Positions 34,485 to 45,895 of a stretch of 64,000 nucleotides of DNA are shown here, piece after piece. A program made the translations under genes and the position numbers. The stretch is from Craterostigma plantagineum (taxonomy: Eukaryota > Streptophyta > Magnoliopsida > Lamiales > Linderniaceae): contig JAPQWV010000403.1 of the NCBI GenBank assembly GCA_027422505.1, forward strand, positions 62,001-126,000. Reading direction: 5' to 3'. The notes under the pieces were generated by a model. The model made no database searches. It saw only the letters and a program-made list of their open reading frames with translations, and was not told the origin of the DNA. Positions within the stretch are counted from its first letter, which is position 1; the number at the start of each line of letters is the position of its first letter.

Positions 34485-37400
34485 CCAAACTGGTTATTTC
34501 GCCAGAGAGTGCACCCTTCCGAAGAAGAAGGATGCCAACCACTACTCCAGGAAGCTTCAGCTCACTAAACATAAGGAAGCTGGTGTAGCTCTAATGGCTG
34601 AACAGGATAACTGGCTTGAGGACACCTCAGATTCAGACGCCGATAATCTCGCTCTCATGGCGCACCACGAGGAAGGTGGGACTTCTGCGAGGACGGACGA
34701 CGACTATGCATCATCCTCATCTCAAGAGGTAGTAACCGCTGACTCTACACAATTTGACCTGTTAGCTGAACTAGAATCTAGGTATGCTAACATGGTAGTT
34801 GAGCAAGAACGAGGGATAAAGGTAGTGAAAAAGCTTGTTAGGTCTAAGGAAACCAAAGCTAGTCTTGAAGAAAATCCTAGGAGCTCTAATATCAAAATAG
34901 AAGAATTAACTGAGCGACTCAATCCTATGAGACTACACGCATCCCATTAGAAAAACATAGTTCGATAGTAAAAGAACTAGAAGACAGGCTAGGCAATAAC
35001 CACAAATGTCTACTAGATGAGAAACGTCATTTTAAGTGTAGACTTGAAGCCTAAGTAAGAAGGTCACTAGTCTCGAAGATGAATTAGCTAAGTCAAATTC
35101 TTAGATTAGTGATCTGGGAAAGAGTTTAGACACCTGTCAAGCCGAAAAGAGAACCGCTCTAATCAACTATGCTACCTTAGACGATGAACGTAAGAAGCTA
35201 TATACTAAGATTAAGAAATTAGAACATCTTCTTGTGAAAAGGGGTCAAATTGATCAGACTATATTTTTGAATCACCCATGGACGTAGAATTTTATTATTA
35301 TAAGTTTGGCTTAGGCTTCGAGAATCCACGCTACTTGAAGAAAGTTGACTGCAAACAACTTTATGATGTCAAGTACATGGATCTAGAACTATCCTGTCTG
35401 ATGGTTTTTACCAATGCTAAAGAAATTAACGCGTTAATCAAGTGAAAAGCTAAGACTAGTGTTAAAACCAAAGTTACAAAACTAGGGAAATTCCCAAGGG
35501 CTGGAACTTTGAGTCAATTTATCTTCCCGAAAATCGTTCTACAACCGAGGAACACAATCTCATAATTCTGAAAATTCTCTCTAATACCCCCAATTGTTAA
35601 GAAAATAGAAGAATTAAGAGCTTCTTTAAAAAAAGAAAGAGAGGGTTTTGAAGCGGAAAAGAAAACGTTCTTAAAAGAGATTGAGAATATGTTAAAGCTT
35701 CCTCCGTATCTCGAACTATTTCTCACGCATCTCCCTCAAAAGACAAAATTATTCTGAAAAGCGTGAAGAAAGAAAAAATGCCTTCTACTAACTCAAAACC
35801 AAAGAGTAATATTTCCAGAAATATTATTTATAATCTCGTCTCTACTACGTCTACATGGAGCGTAGTGTCAGAGCCTAAGGAGTCGAAGGCAAGAGTGTCT
35901 AGCTTAGTAATAAAGGAGTCTCTAGATGTCAATGTTCCAAACTTATATTCTTCTTCTGTAAAAGCAGAAGACACTCATAGAAATAAAAGAGCAATTCCTT
36001 CACTTCAAATCATTGCTTCTACATGTTGTGTTCAGCCTACCACTTTTAGAAGCACAAATTTCGAAATAGGCTCTACCTCATAAATTAAAAACAATCATTC
36101 TAAGATAAATGCCTCTAGGATGACTCGTAGGAAACAAGATCCAGCTGTCAAGAAAGCTTATAGTGCTATTCATTCATGTTCTCACCTAAGGTATCCTGTA
36201 AAGATCCAATCCCCCAAAAACCTTAGGAGACTATCTAATGAAAAGATCTTTTCGTCGATCAAGCCTACCAAAGCATTTGTCCGTGTTGAAATTCAACTCC
36301 ACTGTCAGGTTCAACCCAAATGGGTTCCTAAAACTCCACCTAGGAAGCCGAAAGCCAAAAAGGCCAAGACTTCTACAAAGGGCAAACCCAAATCAACTTT
36401 TTCGAAAGTGACTTGGGTTGCTAAAGCTCCTATTAATAATAATTTAGGAACCATAGCTGAACCTAAACATAAATTTGCTAATCTGAGAGGAATCATTCTT
36501 AAGTGGATACCTAAAGCTCTCTAATTTGTTTTTGCAGATCCATCATGTGTGGTACCTCGATTCCGGTTGCTCCACACACATGACTGAAAATCAAGCACTC
36601 CTCAGCAACTATCAAGGCCGTCTCCATGGAAAAGTCAGATTCAGAAGCAACGATTCAGCTCCAATCATAGGACTTGGAGACATTATTTTGGAGAATCTGA
36701 CCATCAAGGATGTCTCATACGTCGAAGGCTTCACTATAACTTGTTCAGCATGGGCCAGTTCTGCGATAAAGGATTCCAGGTGGTCTTCCTTGCTGACCGG
36801 TGCAAAATTTTGGACAGTCAAGACAAAGCACTCCTTCAAGGAATTCGAAAATCAAATCTATACACGGTCAACCCGACGTCCGTGTTGCCTTCGACTGCTA
36901 GTTGCCTCATCTCTCAGACAAATATTCAGAGGAATAGCCTGTGGCATCGAAGAGTGTCTCACCTTAACGTTAAAGCTCTACAACGCCTTTCCACCAAGAA
37001 GTTGGTTCATGGTCTACCAACTAATTTGACGGCGCAAGAGCATCAATGTTCGGCGTGCCGGCTTGGGGAAATGAAGCGAGCTCATCATGTCAATCTAGTC
37101 GCATCTACTTCACGTGAATTACTTCATATGGACCTCTGTGGACCTATGCAAACACAGAGTATCAACAGACGTAAGTACATGCTAGTCATTGTCGATGAAT
37201 TTTCTCGCTACACATGGACGAAGTTCCTCCGAACAAAGGATGAGACCAGGTACTTGATCGTAAATTTTGTGAACACGACTCAGAACCTCCTACAACAGAC
37301 TATCCAAGTCATACGTACCGAAAATGGCATTGAGTTCAAGAACAAGTTTCTCAGTGACTTCTACTAGAAACTTGGAATCAGACAGCAATTTTCAGCCGCA

Positions 37401-37680
37401 AGGACGCCTCAACAAATGGGGTAGTTGAAAGGAAGAACAAAACTCTAGTGAAAGCCGCTCGTACGATGCTGACTCATTCTGGCCTCTCACATTTTCTTTG
37501 GGTTGAAGTAGTAAATACCGCCTGTTTCACTCAGAACAGGACGGTAGTTCAGAAGCGCTTCGGTAAGACTCTATACGAGATCATTGTCAAGTGAGTACCC
37601 AATATTTCTTTCTTCAAGGTCTTTGGGTGTAAGTGCTTTGTGGCGAACGACAGAGAGCAACGTGCTAAGTTCAACAGTAA
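34485..37680 (+). pseudogene. Copia gag-protease-integrase fragment, copy 2
   Basis: Repeats the gag tail and DSG protease of copy 1, then continues into the gag-pre-integrase region (RNSLWHRRVSHLNVKALQRL, then CSACRLGEMKRAHH) and the integrase core (LLHMDLCGPMQTQSINRRKY, VIVDEFSRYTW). TENGIEF and GVVERKNKTLVKAARTML follow across frame changes. Stops and frameshifts (for example TAG at about 37,364) show it is dead. It is cut at 37,680 by a reverse LTR; reverse transcriptase and RNase H are absent. Confidence 0.85.
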
Positions 37681-39953
37681 TGTTGGGGAACCACGGGTGT
37701 CCCGAGGCCTCGGCCCGGACGTAGCGGAATTTTAAAATTTTTGCCCGGGGATCCCCGGATAAGTAAAGAAAAACCATGTATGACACGTATTAGAGTTTTA
37801 GAACCTTACCCTCCTAGCGGAGATCCTAAAGCTCTTGCCATACGCCCTGGATGTTGCAGTCCGCTCCAAGCACCACAGTTGTGAGTTCTCCGAGCTCAGC
37901 CTCCTTGCTCCAAGATCATCACGCCGATCCCGAAATGTGCCTCAGACCGTCACCCTCCCAATGATGTCTAGAGAGGGTGAGGAATGATTAGGAAGAGATG
38001 TGTTATGTAGTTTGATTTACTAAAAACTCAAACTACTAGGGTTTTCTCAAGAACAAACCCTTATTTTCTCTCAACTCTCTCTAACACTCAAAGTATAGAG
38101 TGAGAGAGACCTTAGCTTCATTGCATGGACTTCCATCACGAAATGACTCCAAGCCAAATGAGTAAAACTTACTCTCAACCTTTGAAAGTGATGTTAGCTT
38201 AATTAAATTAAATCATGTCCTACATAACCTAATTCTTGTTTGATTCCTTTGTAATTAGTCATCAAATGACTAGACAATGTCCCATTTGTCTCACACAATA
38301 ACAAGGAATGAAATTGGATCTGATTTGGATCAAAATTGACCAATAAAACGACGTTCACGGCCTTGGACCGACCATCACTGCCTCGTACCAATGGTTCACG
38401 GCCGTGAACCCACCGACAGATCCATCAACCGGCTTCGGCCGGCCTTCACGACCTGAAGCAAGTCCATTCATGGCCGTGACAACACCCTTCACGGCCTGTG
38501 TCAAGTCCTTCATGGCCGTGGCACTGTCGGTGCACAAAATGAGCTCACGGCTGCTTCACGGCCTAGGACAGTACACTTCACGGATGTGACCCTTTCGGCA
38601 GGTTTGCAGCAGTAACGTATTCTGATCGAGGGGTAAACGATGTCCGATGGACCTGAAATTTTAACCACAGACAGAAGACTCACTAGTCTTGATTCTAACC
38701 AAAGGGATTCTCAATAAGAGGTCTAGATTGTGAGATATGAATTTTTTAATATGCTTCTACTTTTCAGGTGAGCTTCACGACCGTGACGAGCCTTGCTCAT
38801 GGTCGTGAACCCTTTTTCCGATCCATTCTTTATTGTTTCGTTCCTCGAATCTATGTCCATGTAAATATAATTTCTAAAACTTATATTTGACATTTTATTA
38901 ACATCTCTAAGATCATTAATTAATTATACATCTCATATACGTTAGGCACTGTTTCAGTGATCATTTTTAAGCCCGAGTCTCTTGGTTCGTCTCAACCCGG
39001 CAAGGGAGGAATCCAAGAGTCCGGTAAGCGCCTAGCCAACCCCGCAGTACTGGACAGATCCCGAGTTGAGTATGATCTTCATCGTTTAACGAACCGACTA
39101 TAGATTATCGTCATACGTATAAACCCTTCACAAATGTCCCGGTCGAGTGAGAGCCATGGATTCGTCAAAGTCACTAAACTCGAGTGTATGACTAATTCGT
39201 GACTGGAAAAGTACTAAAATGCACTCTATTCGTAATTCCTGTCCCCAAATAAGCATAGAACATGTATCTCGTATTACTAGTGAGATAGTGAATCCCTCAC
39301 GATAGTCCAAGCCCGGCAGTTGCCCTTCGTTGTCAAGATCGCATGTCGTGCCGACCCATATTCGTCCCCGAACAAGGCGGGCCTAGCAAACTAGTGACAA
39401 GTCAAGACCTCGAAGTCAACTCCGTCAAAGACCCTTTGGTCTAAGGTCCACGTGCACCACTATAGTCAATCGATCGATCATTGACGCTACCCAGAGTAAC
39501 AATAAAGGGCCATGTGATCGTCGATTGCGAGTCGTGCCAAGTACAAGTTAATCACCTGATTCAACTTATACCAATGTTACAACCTCCCGCTTCCTAAGTG
39601 AATGGTTGGCACAACCATATTAAAGTCGTCAACAAATAAGTCGTGATCGATACTCAGCCACCCTGAGGTCTAAGACTAATGGACCAGTTTAATATCGGAG
39701 AATCACCGATGCCCCTCTCTCATCCCATGAGAATCAATGACTAAGCTCACGATATATGTGATTTATTTTATTTGTCGTCTCACCAGATGCCTAGTAAGAC
39801 TTCGTAGGTAAATAAATAATATGCCTTTAAAAGAATTGTAAATTCTATAAATTAATATTCGAATACATTATTCAAATACAGTGAACAACACGTTCACGTC
39901 TATGCCATATTCTTTACATCCTCGAATGGCGTTTCGAGGGCATATCCCCAACA
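37681..39953 (-). mobile_element. Solo LTR, related to the 45.9-kb Copia LTR
   Basis: Bounded by TGTTGGGGAACC on the left and GGCATATCCCCAACA on the right, the inverted terminal form of this LTR family, and containing the same landmarks as the LTRs at 45,896 and 53,322 in reverse order (CACGGCCGTGA cluster, GATCGATCGATTGAC, CTCACTCGACCGGGAC). At 2,273 bp it is of full LTR length but clearly diverged. No internal region or matching 5-bp duplication is seen (AGTAA left, CCTGA right). Confidence 0.75.
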
Positions 39954-40883
39954 CCTGAAGCATTGCCAACCGTACAGAGTATTCTTCAACTGCTAAATTT
40001 TTCCCAAAATGTGTACTGTCCGGTCTTCATAGCAGTTCGCGCTGTGACAATTGCTTTTTCCTTTTTTAAGCCTAGCTTGACTTCGACTTGGCTCCTTCTT
40101 GCAGTCTTGCATTAAGTGCTTTAATAGAAGTCTTCAAAGTCCCGCCTTGAATAATTTGAATCTTTGTACACGTGGCAGGGGCCGGTATTCTGACTCCGGT
40201 ATTGTCATTTTGTCGGTTCCGGTAGTTGTACTTTGATCCTGGCATTTTATCAGTTCCGGTATCTGCCCTTCCGATCTTGGCACTTGTCAGATTCGGTACT
40301 TGCACTTGATCTTGGTACTTTATCAGTTCCGATATCTGTACTCCGGTCTTGGCACTTATCAGATTCGATATCGTTCGGTTTCTAGTGCGCTTGTGAACTG
40401 CTGACTGGTATCCGGTCTTGAATCTTAGTTTAACCGATATACTCAATCAAGTTTGGACAATCACCAAAACTGTTTTAATCTGAATTCTTCGATCCACGAT
40501 TTTCTAACACTATCCTTGTAATTGGGGCTTTTATTGTATTTGTCCTCAGATTAGGACTTACGTTGTATTTATACCAAGTCTGTTTGGTATAAATACTCAT
40601 GTACACAATCGAATTGAAAACAGAAAATAGTTGAATTGATCCGAAAGGCAGACAAATAATATTATAGGGAGAGAAACTAAGAAAACACTTTCTCACACTA
40701 ACATTCTCTCTCATGAGCGAAAAAGAAGGTTTGCGATCGAACTTCTAATGGAATCAAATTCACATGGTAAATCTTAGATTTCCTGCCTATGATTAATTAA
40801 GTTGATAACCAGGGACCTAACAATTAATATTTTCTTTATTTTTTATATTGATTTTCTTTTGTTGGTCCCGCCTTGAGATTATC
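39954..40883. other. Non-coding DNA with a 36-38-bp minisatellite
   Basis: At 40,181-40,386 about five copies of a 36-38-base unit alternate between GTTCCGGTATCTG and GATTCGGTACTTG types, each with a GATCTTGGCACTTRTCA word, giving a 73-base dimer. The remaining sequence looks like LTR or untranslated transposon DNA, but no borders were found. Confidence 0.6.
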
Positions 40884-40929
40884 AACAGTGCTCCCCGTCG
40901 TCAGCTCGACGATGGGGAGCAACACTGTT
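40884..40929. other. 46-base imperfect hairpin
   Basis: AACAGTGCTCCCCGTCGTC and GACGATGGGGAGC plus AACACTGTT fold on a 5-base AGCTC loop with one mismatch and a small bulge. It sits at the start of the LINE-like tail. Confidence 0.6.
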
Positions 40930-41657
40930 ACGTTTTTTTGGTATACTGTGTTTGTTTTTCCATTTTAGTATTTTGTTGATTGATTGTGTTAGTTGTTTGA
41001 TTATGCGTAGTTGTTTGATTATGTCTTTTTATTGTGTGTTGTGCTTTGTCCGCTGTGATGGTTGTTGTTGTTTGTTTCTTATTTGTTTTTCCTTTTTGTG
41101 TTGGACTGTCTTGGTTTCGTCGTTTGTGAGTCTCCCCAATTGGCAGATCTCCTCTTGTAGGAGTTGTCGTCCTCCCATTGTTGGAGGTTCCTTCCGAATA
41201 AGGCATATTTTTTAAGTGAATACGGAAGAAAGTGATGAGTACTCTAAATCTGAGTTCAATTGCCATTAAGGTGGAGTTTAAGCTATTCATAGTATGTTAT
41301 TTAGTTTTTCTTGTTTTAAATTTGAAAATTAGTTTCTTTTGGCTTTTTTCTTCCTTTCGGAAGCTTTGTCCCCTTTCTATAGGAGTGTGTTGTCTTCCTC
41401 ATGAGGTATATTTCCTACTAGCAATCGATGTGTCCAGAGGCTTTGTGAGCTATTTAGCCCGGTACTGTCGTAATATAATAGCAAGCTATCGTCTGAAAAA
41501 AAGTAATAAACTATCTCAAGAATATTAATTTGTAGAGCTTCTAAACTACATGTACATGGTACATGCATGCTTATTACACCCATGCTCGATAATTATTGGT
41601 CCAATCGAATATCGAATAGTAATTCTGCTTAGTTCACGACTATTTATTTTATTTCTT
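40930..41657 (+). mobile_element. LINE 3'-tail fragment
   Basis: T/G-rich untranslated sequence with landmark words in the same order as the LINE insertion at 2146-2612, ending near CTATCGTCTGAAAAAAAG. No reverse-transcriptase reading frame remains. Confidence 0.5.
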
Positions 41658-43873
41658 AGATATATTCAATCTTTAGGGTAAATCAGCTTCAACCCATACT
41701 TTATTTTTTTTCGTAAAATGCCAATATTGTAGTCTTTCTTTGATCACTTAACTCCATGCTTTTTGTACGCCCGATTGATAAAGCAGCTCGACAGCCGCTA
41801 CGATCTGAGGTGGTTGGACGACGGTCCACTCCTCTAAGTTCCCGGAATAAGGGGTGGGCATGCAAATAATCGTAGAAATTCTCGTTTATTGCCGCTGTCA
41901 GGCTCGCACCGATCCCGCCCATTTTCATGCACTCCTCCACAATGAGCACGCGATGAGTTTTCTTTACTGATTCTCCGATAGTGTAGAGATCGAAAGGCTT
42001 CAACGATCTAATGTCGATCACCTCTGGGTCGTACCCTTTCTTCACCAACGTCGTCGCAGCTTGCAGGACGTGGTGCCTGGTAAAGTACAGTAGGAAATCT
42101 ATTAATTAATTCTTTTGGGTCGTGCCTTATCATTATACTTATGTTCGACATATCGGTTTCTAGATCGAATTAATATTTTTTTATATAAATATGCAAGATT
42201 AAAATATGCTATACAAACAAATTACATCATATGTTATCATGCACATGGGAACTTTCACAAATCATTAATGTAATTGGAATTATTAATTTATAGTTTAGTC
42301 GCGTCCTACAAAAGTTATAAAATAAATGTATTATCTTATAATTTATATTTAACTATGCTTTAATGTCGTCAATCATGACCTAAATGTGAGGTTTATTGAT
42401 GTTCACACTCGTTTAACTCAAATAAGAATGAGTTATAAGGTTTCAAGTCTGGTAGAAGGATACTGTGTGCTCTCACGCATTAATTTCCATATAAATTAGC
42501 GACTAAATTAATCGGGGGACCAAAACTAACATTGGGGGCCTCAAAGTGGCCCCTCGGAACATGGTGGACTAGAAACGCCCATTCCGTAAACTTTGCGGAC
42601 TAAAAATCGTTCGCCATAAATTCACTAATCAACCATTCCTCTAATATCCATTTACTTCATTTTATATAAACCTTAAATAATTTAAACCCTCCTAAATATA
42701 AACTAATAAGTTAATTGCCAAAAGAAAGTAATTCCTTACATGGATCCCAAAAATTATTTATTTTTAATATTTTAATAAATACCTCATTCTCGAATAGGTA
42801 AGAATTGTGATGTGCTCACCGGGCCGAACCATTTCGGCCTCCTCGAGATTGAGTAGGTATTCATCATCTGGGATTCTTTCCTTGAGGTTGTAGAGAGACA
42901 AATGTTCCAGCAGGATGATCGGGTTCTCGCTCCTTATTGCAGCCTTCATTAGGCCCTTGGCGTTGTAAGGAGTCGAGCATGCCACCATTTGGATCCCGGG
43001 GATTGACTGGAAATAAGACTCGAGGCGTTGGCAATGTTCGGGCCCAAGCTGCTGGCCCACTCCACCGGGACCACGTATGACTATGGGTATCTTGAATTGA
43101 CCGCCAGAAGTGTAGTGTAGCATCCCGCAATTGTTGGAAATTTGGTTGAAGGCTAAGAGAAGGAAGGCCATGGTCATGCCCTCAACGACGGGCCTCAGGC
43201 CCGTCATTGCCGCCCCTATTCCCAAGCCCGTGAAGGAGTTTTCAGCTATGGGCGTGTCATGGACTCTCATGTCTCCGAATTTCGCGGCTAGCCCATTGGT
43301 GACCTTGAAAGCGCCGCCGTAGTGTCCCACGTCTTCACCCATTATGAAAACACGAGGATCCCGCTCCATTTCTTCCTCTAGGCCTTCGCGGAGAGCCTCA
43401 AAGAGTAAAATCTCGTGCCTAATATTGAGTGTGTAGCACTTGATTAGATTTACTTTTCGCCGAGGTTCAATTTACGAGAATCACATAACAACGACAAGAA
43501 AAAAGCAACGTCAAATGGAAAGATCATCAAAGGTTAAGTCCTGGTATGCAGAATGAAGACTAAATTAGCGCATTCAATGTCTTCCACCGGAATATCAAAA
43601 CCTAACTATCTTTAACTAAGGGAAGACACATGACGGGAAAACCATGCCAAACAAAATTGGTTTTATTTTTGTTCGGCTTATCGTTTAACTATATCTTATC
43701 GTTGTTTGACACTCGGAAGAACGGAAGGATACCCTGGTTTTGGCGTTGCATTGTCTTGCTTTATCTACAATCACATAACAAACAGAGTTAGGAGCTATAT
43801 ATGAAGAAACCAACGAAAAAAACGACATAATGATATTTGTACTCATCAATGTTTGGAGCACGGACGTTTCTGG

Positions 43874-44304
43874 TCCCAATATTCCGAAATGGCACTTTTA
43901 TTCCCCAATATTGCCGATATGGGTCGTTTTAGTCTTATGATTAATTTAATGACGAAACTCAACATGTGGAGCACATGATCTTCTTTTAGTAAACTTAAAC
44001 TTCATAACCCATTTTCTTCTCGACTAAAACGCATGTGGAAGTCGATTCAAATGTGTTGTGTAATTGTGTGTGCGTTTTACTCGAAGAGTAGATAAGTTAT
44101 GAACGCTTGAGTTGATTAGAGTGAGACCGTATACTCTCATGTGTTAAATTTAGTCTAAAAAACGATTAAATTAATCAGGGGGCCAAACCGGGCAAAAATC
44201 GATAAGATTGAGAAATAAGTGTCAGTAACTAAATTAATTATGGAACCAAAACGGGCAAAAACCCATAAGATGGGAACTAAAAGTACCATCTCAAAATATT
44301 AGGG
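43874..44304. mobile_element. Inverted-repeat (MITE-like) element in the PDH pseudogene intron
   Basis: Arms of about 80 bases (43,874-43,953 and 44,221-44,304) are inverted repeats; CCC.AATATT...GATGGYACTTTTA and ATTAATTTARTKAC match in order. A direct echo of the right arm lies at about 44,162-44,218, and one similar word run occurs in the next intron at about 42,500. Non-coding. Confidence 0.55.
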
Positions 44305-44481
44305 AAAACTCTTTGCTCTAGCATTGAAGACTAAAAGTATCATTATTACCAAAAAAACAAAACGAAAACATCGGCGGAACTTACACCAACTGCCCTAATC
44401 GACGTCACTCGCTCTCTGCCACCATGGCGGTTCATGCGCTTGGTCAAGTTCCCGTCGGCGACCACATTGAAGGAGTCATCT

Positions 44482-44485
<4 letters not shown>

Positions 44486-44522
<37 letters not shown>
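44486..44522. repeat. (GA)n microsatellite at a splice acceptor
   Basis: About 18 GA copies. On the minus strand this is a (CT)n run ending seven bases before the inferred exon start at 44,479, so it would form the polypyrimidine tract. Confidence 0.9.
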
Positions 44523-44527
<5 letters not shown>

Positions 44528-44694
44528 TTTCCGTCAATCGAAGAGAGGAAGAAAATAGCAAAGAAAACCCGAGAGGAAATGAAAGGCCATATCATTGTGG
44601 AAAAACCTGAGATGGATGTACCAGAAACAAAGTTAAATTTCTTGAAATTCGCCGATGACATTTGCAATCCTTGTAGAATATTAGCATATGACAT

Positions 44695-45134
44695 TTGCAA
44701 AAGAGAGTTTTCAAAGTTCTCCGTAAACTCAAAAATACCAATCCCAGGAAGCTAACGGTCAACAAATTAATAAAGGTTAGGGAAGCATTATAACCACTCG
44801 TTGCCGTCGATCTGTCCTACGTCATTTTCTAGTTAGCAAGAAGTCGCCCAATCAACTAATAATTTCTTTGTTCAGCATGCCATGTGAAGCGTAAAGCTGC
44901 AATTACATGCATCCATCTATAGAGCCTTGATCAACTCTAGCACCTACTTTTGCGTATGTAATTATGTATATATATATATATAAATATAATATTAATATGT
45001 AATATATCGATACTACGAGAGATGCAAATACTTTATTGTAGACGTAAACGATCAACACAAGTAATATAATAATATCAGCAAAAAATGTGGAAAACCCTCT
45101 TCAATGTGAAGAGAAAAAAAACGAGATTTGTAGG
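44695..45134. other. Upstream flank of the PDH pseudogene
   Basis: No gene. AT-rich, with a short (TA)n at about 44,966-44,984. Confidence 0.5.
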
Positions 45135-45343
45135 CAGTGGTGGAGCTAGAAAGTTTACCATGTGGGGTCCAATTTATAAATATAAAATTCATCTCCCTTA
45201 TACTATTTCCAGCGGGGTCCATTTGCTTTATATTATATAAATTATTTTATACATTATGAATCTCTATTACCAAATTATAAAAGAAAAGAAAAATCTAGTG
45301 GGATACGCTGCGCCCCACTAGTCCAGACGTGGCTCCGCCACCG
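45135..45343. mobile_element. hAT-type MITE with target duplication
   Basis: Ends CAGTGGTGGAGCTAG and CTCCGCCACCG are inverted repeats of the common plant CAGTGGCGGAGC type. An 8-base flanking repeat, TTTGTAGG (45,127-45,134) and CTTGTAGG (45,344-45,351), agrees at 7 of 8 positions, the length expected for hAT. The 209-bp body is non-coding. Confidence 0.75.
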
Positions 45344-45351
45344 CTTGTAGG

Positions 45352-45649
45352 TCTATTAAATGCAGTATATTCAGAGGAGAGCCGTGTACGATATATGGTT
45401 CCGGCTATAACACAGAAATTAACTACCTGTAAATGAAAGAATATGACAAAACAAGCAGATCAAGAAATAACATCTCGAAAATCAGACATCATATTACAAA
45501 AATCACAAACATCAATAAATGATTCTACTGGAATGAGAAGCGAAGATGCTTTTTAAGGTGGCGGAGAACAACAAAACATACTGCTCTTAAGACAAATCGA
45601 GTTCTTTTAAGAACCACTTCAAATACACTAAATCCTTGCAATACTGCAC
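45352..45649. other. Spacer
   Basis: No supported feature; may include the outer end of the reverse Copia LTR. Confidence 0.4.
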
Positions 45650-45807
45650 AAGAAATTCCAAGTATCAAATTGTTGTTGGTAATTTTTCATATGGTGTGAG
45701 AAGATATTAATATTAGAGATATAGAGAAGGTTTTTAATTTTTATGTTCATATTACAAAATGTATTGCATGATAGCCTATTTATAGATTTCATCAAATTAG
45801 ACATGCC
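45650..45807 (-). mobile_element. Outer part of a reverse Copia LTR
   Basis: On the minus strand this carries CTATAAATAGG (45,775-45,785), a strong TATA box. It is placed so as to continue the LTR that begins at 55,827 (minus) once the nested insertions are removed. The outer end is not defined. Confidence 0.4.
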
Positions 45808-45895
45808 AAAACGGGTTGGCTGGGTGGGGGGGCCCGTCATTTGACGGTCAAGAAAAGCTTGCCCGCCCCGCCCCTGGCAGGCCGTGGGCTGGCTT

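Larger units (their letters stand above)
33722..41657. repeat. Duplicated block, copy 2 (longer form)
   Basis: Begins at CTGATGAGAGTACTATAATG in the satellite body, continues through the Copia fragment, the reverse LTR, a minisatellite and a LINE tail, and ends at TTTATTTCT next to the PDH pseudogene flank. About 4.57 kb (36,722-41,296) has no counterpart in copy 1. Because the Copia coding sequence is continuous across 36,721, loss from copy 1 is likelier than gain here. Confidence 0.75.
41748..44694 (-). pseudogene. PDH-E1 BETA: Plastid pyruvate dehydrogenase E1 beta subunit, decaying copy
   Basis: E1-beta pairs with E1-alpha in the plastid pyruvate dehydrogenase that makes acetyl-CoA for fatty-acid synthesis. 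The body is highly conserved: exon 42,783-43,418 encodes [74 protein letters not shown] and [17 protein letters not shown]. The last exon starts at 42,076 and encodes [19 protein letters not shown] and [17 protein letters not shown]. After YDYLHA about 32 bases present in the family are missing; the expected [19 protein letters not shown] then continues in another frame to a stop at 41,748. Upstream, 44,607-44,694 and 44,387-44,479 join in phase to a plausible transit-peptide region, but 44,387 and 43,418 do not match in phase. High conservation with a late break means recent loss of function, or a truncated product. Confidence 0.82.

Noticed and set aside
44346..44700. Minus-strand frames with SLSLSL runs
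   Set aside because: The run is the (CT)n microsatellite. Only the flanking parts were kept, as possible transit-peptide exons.
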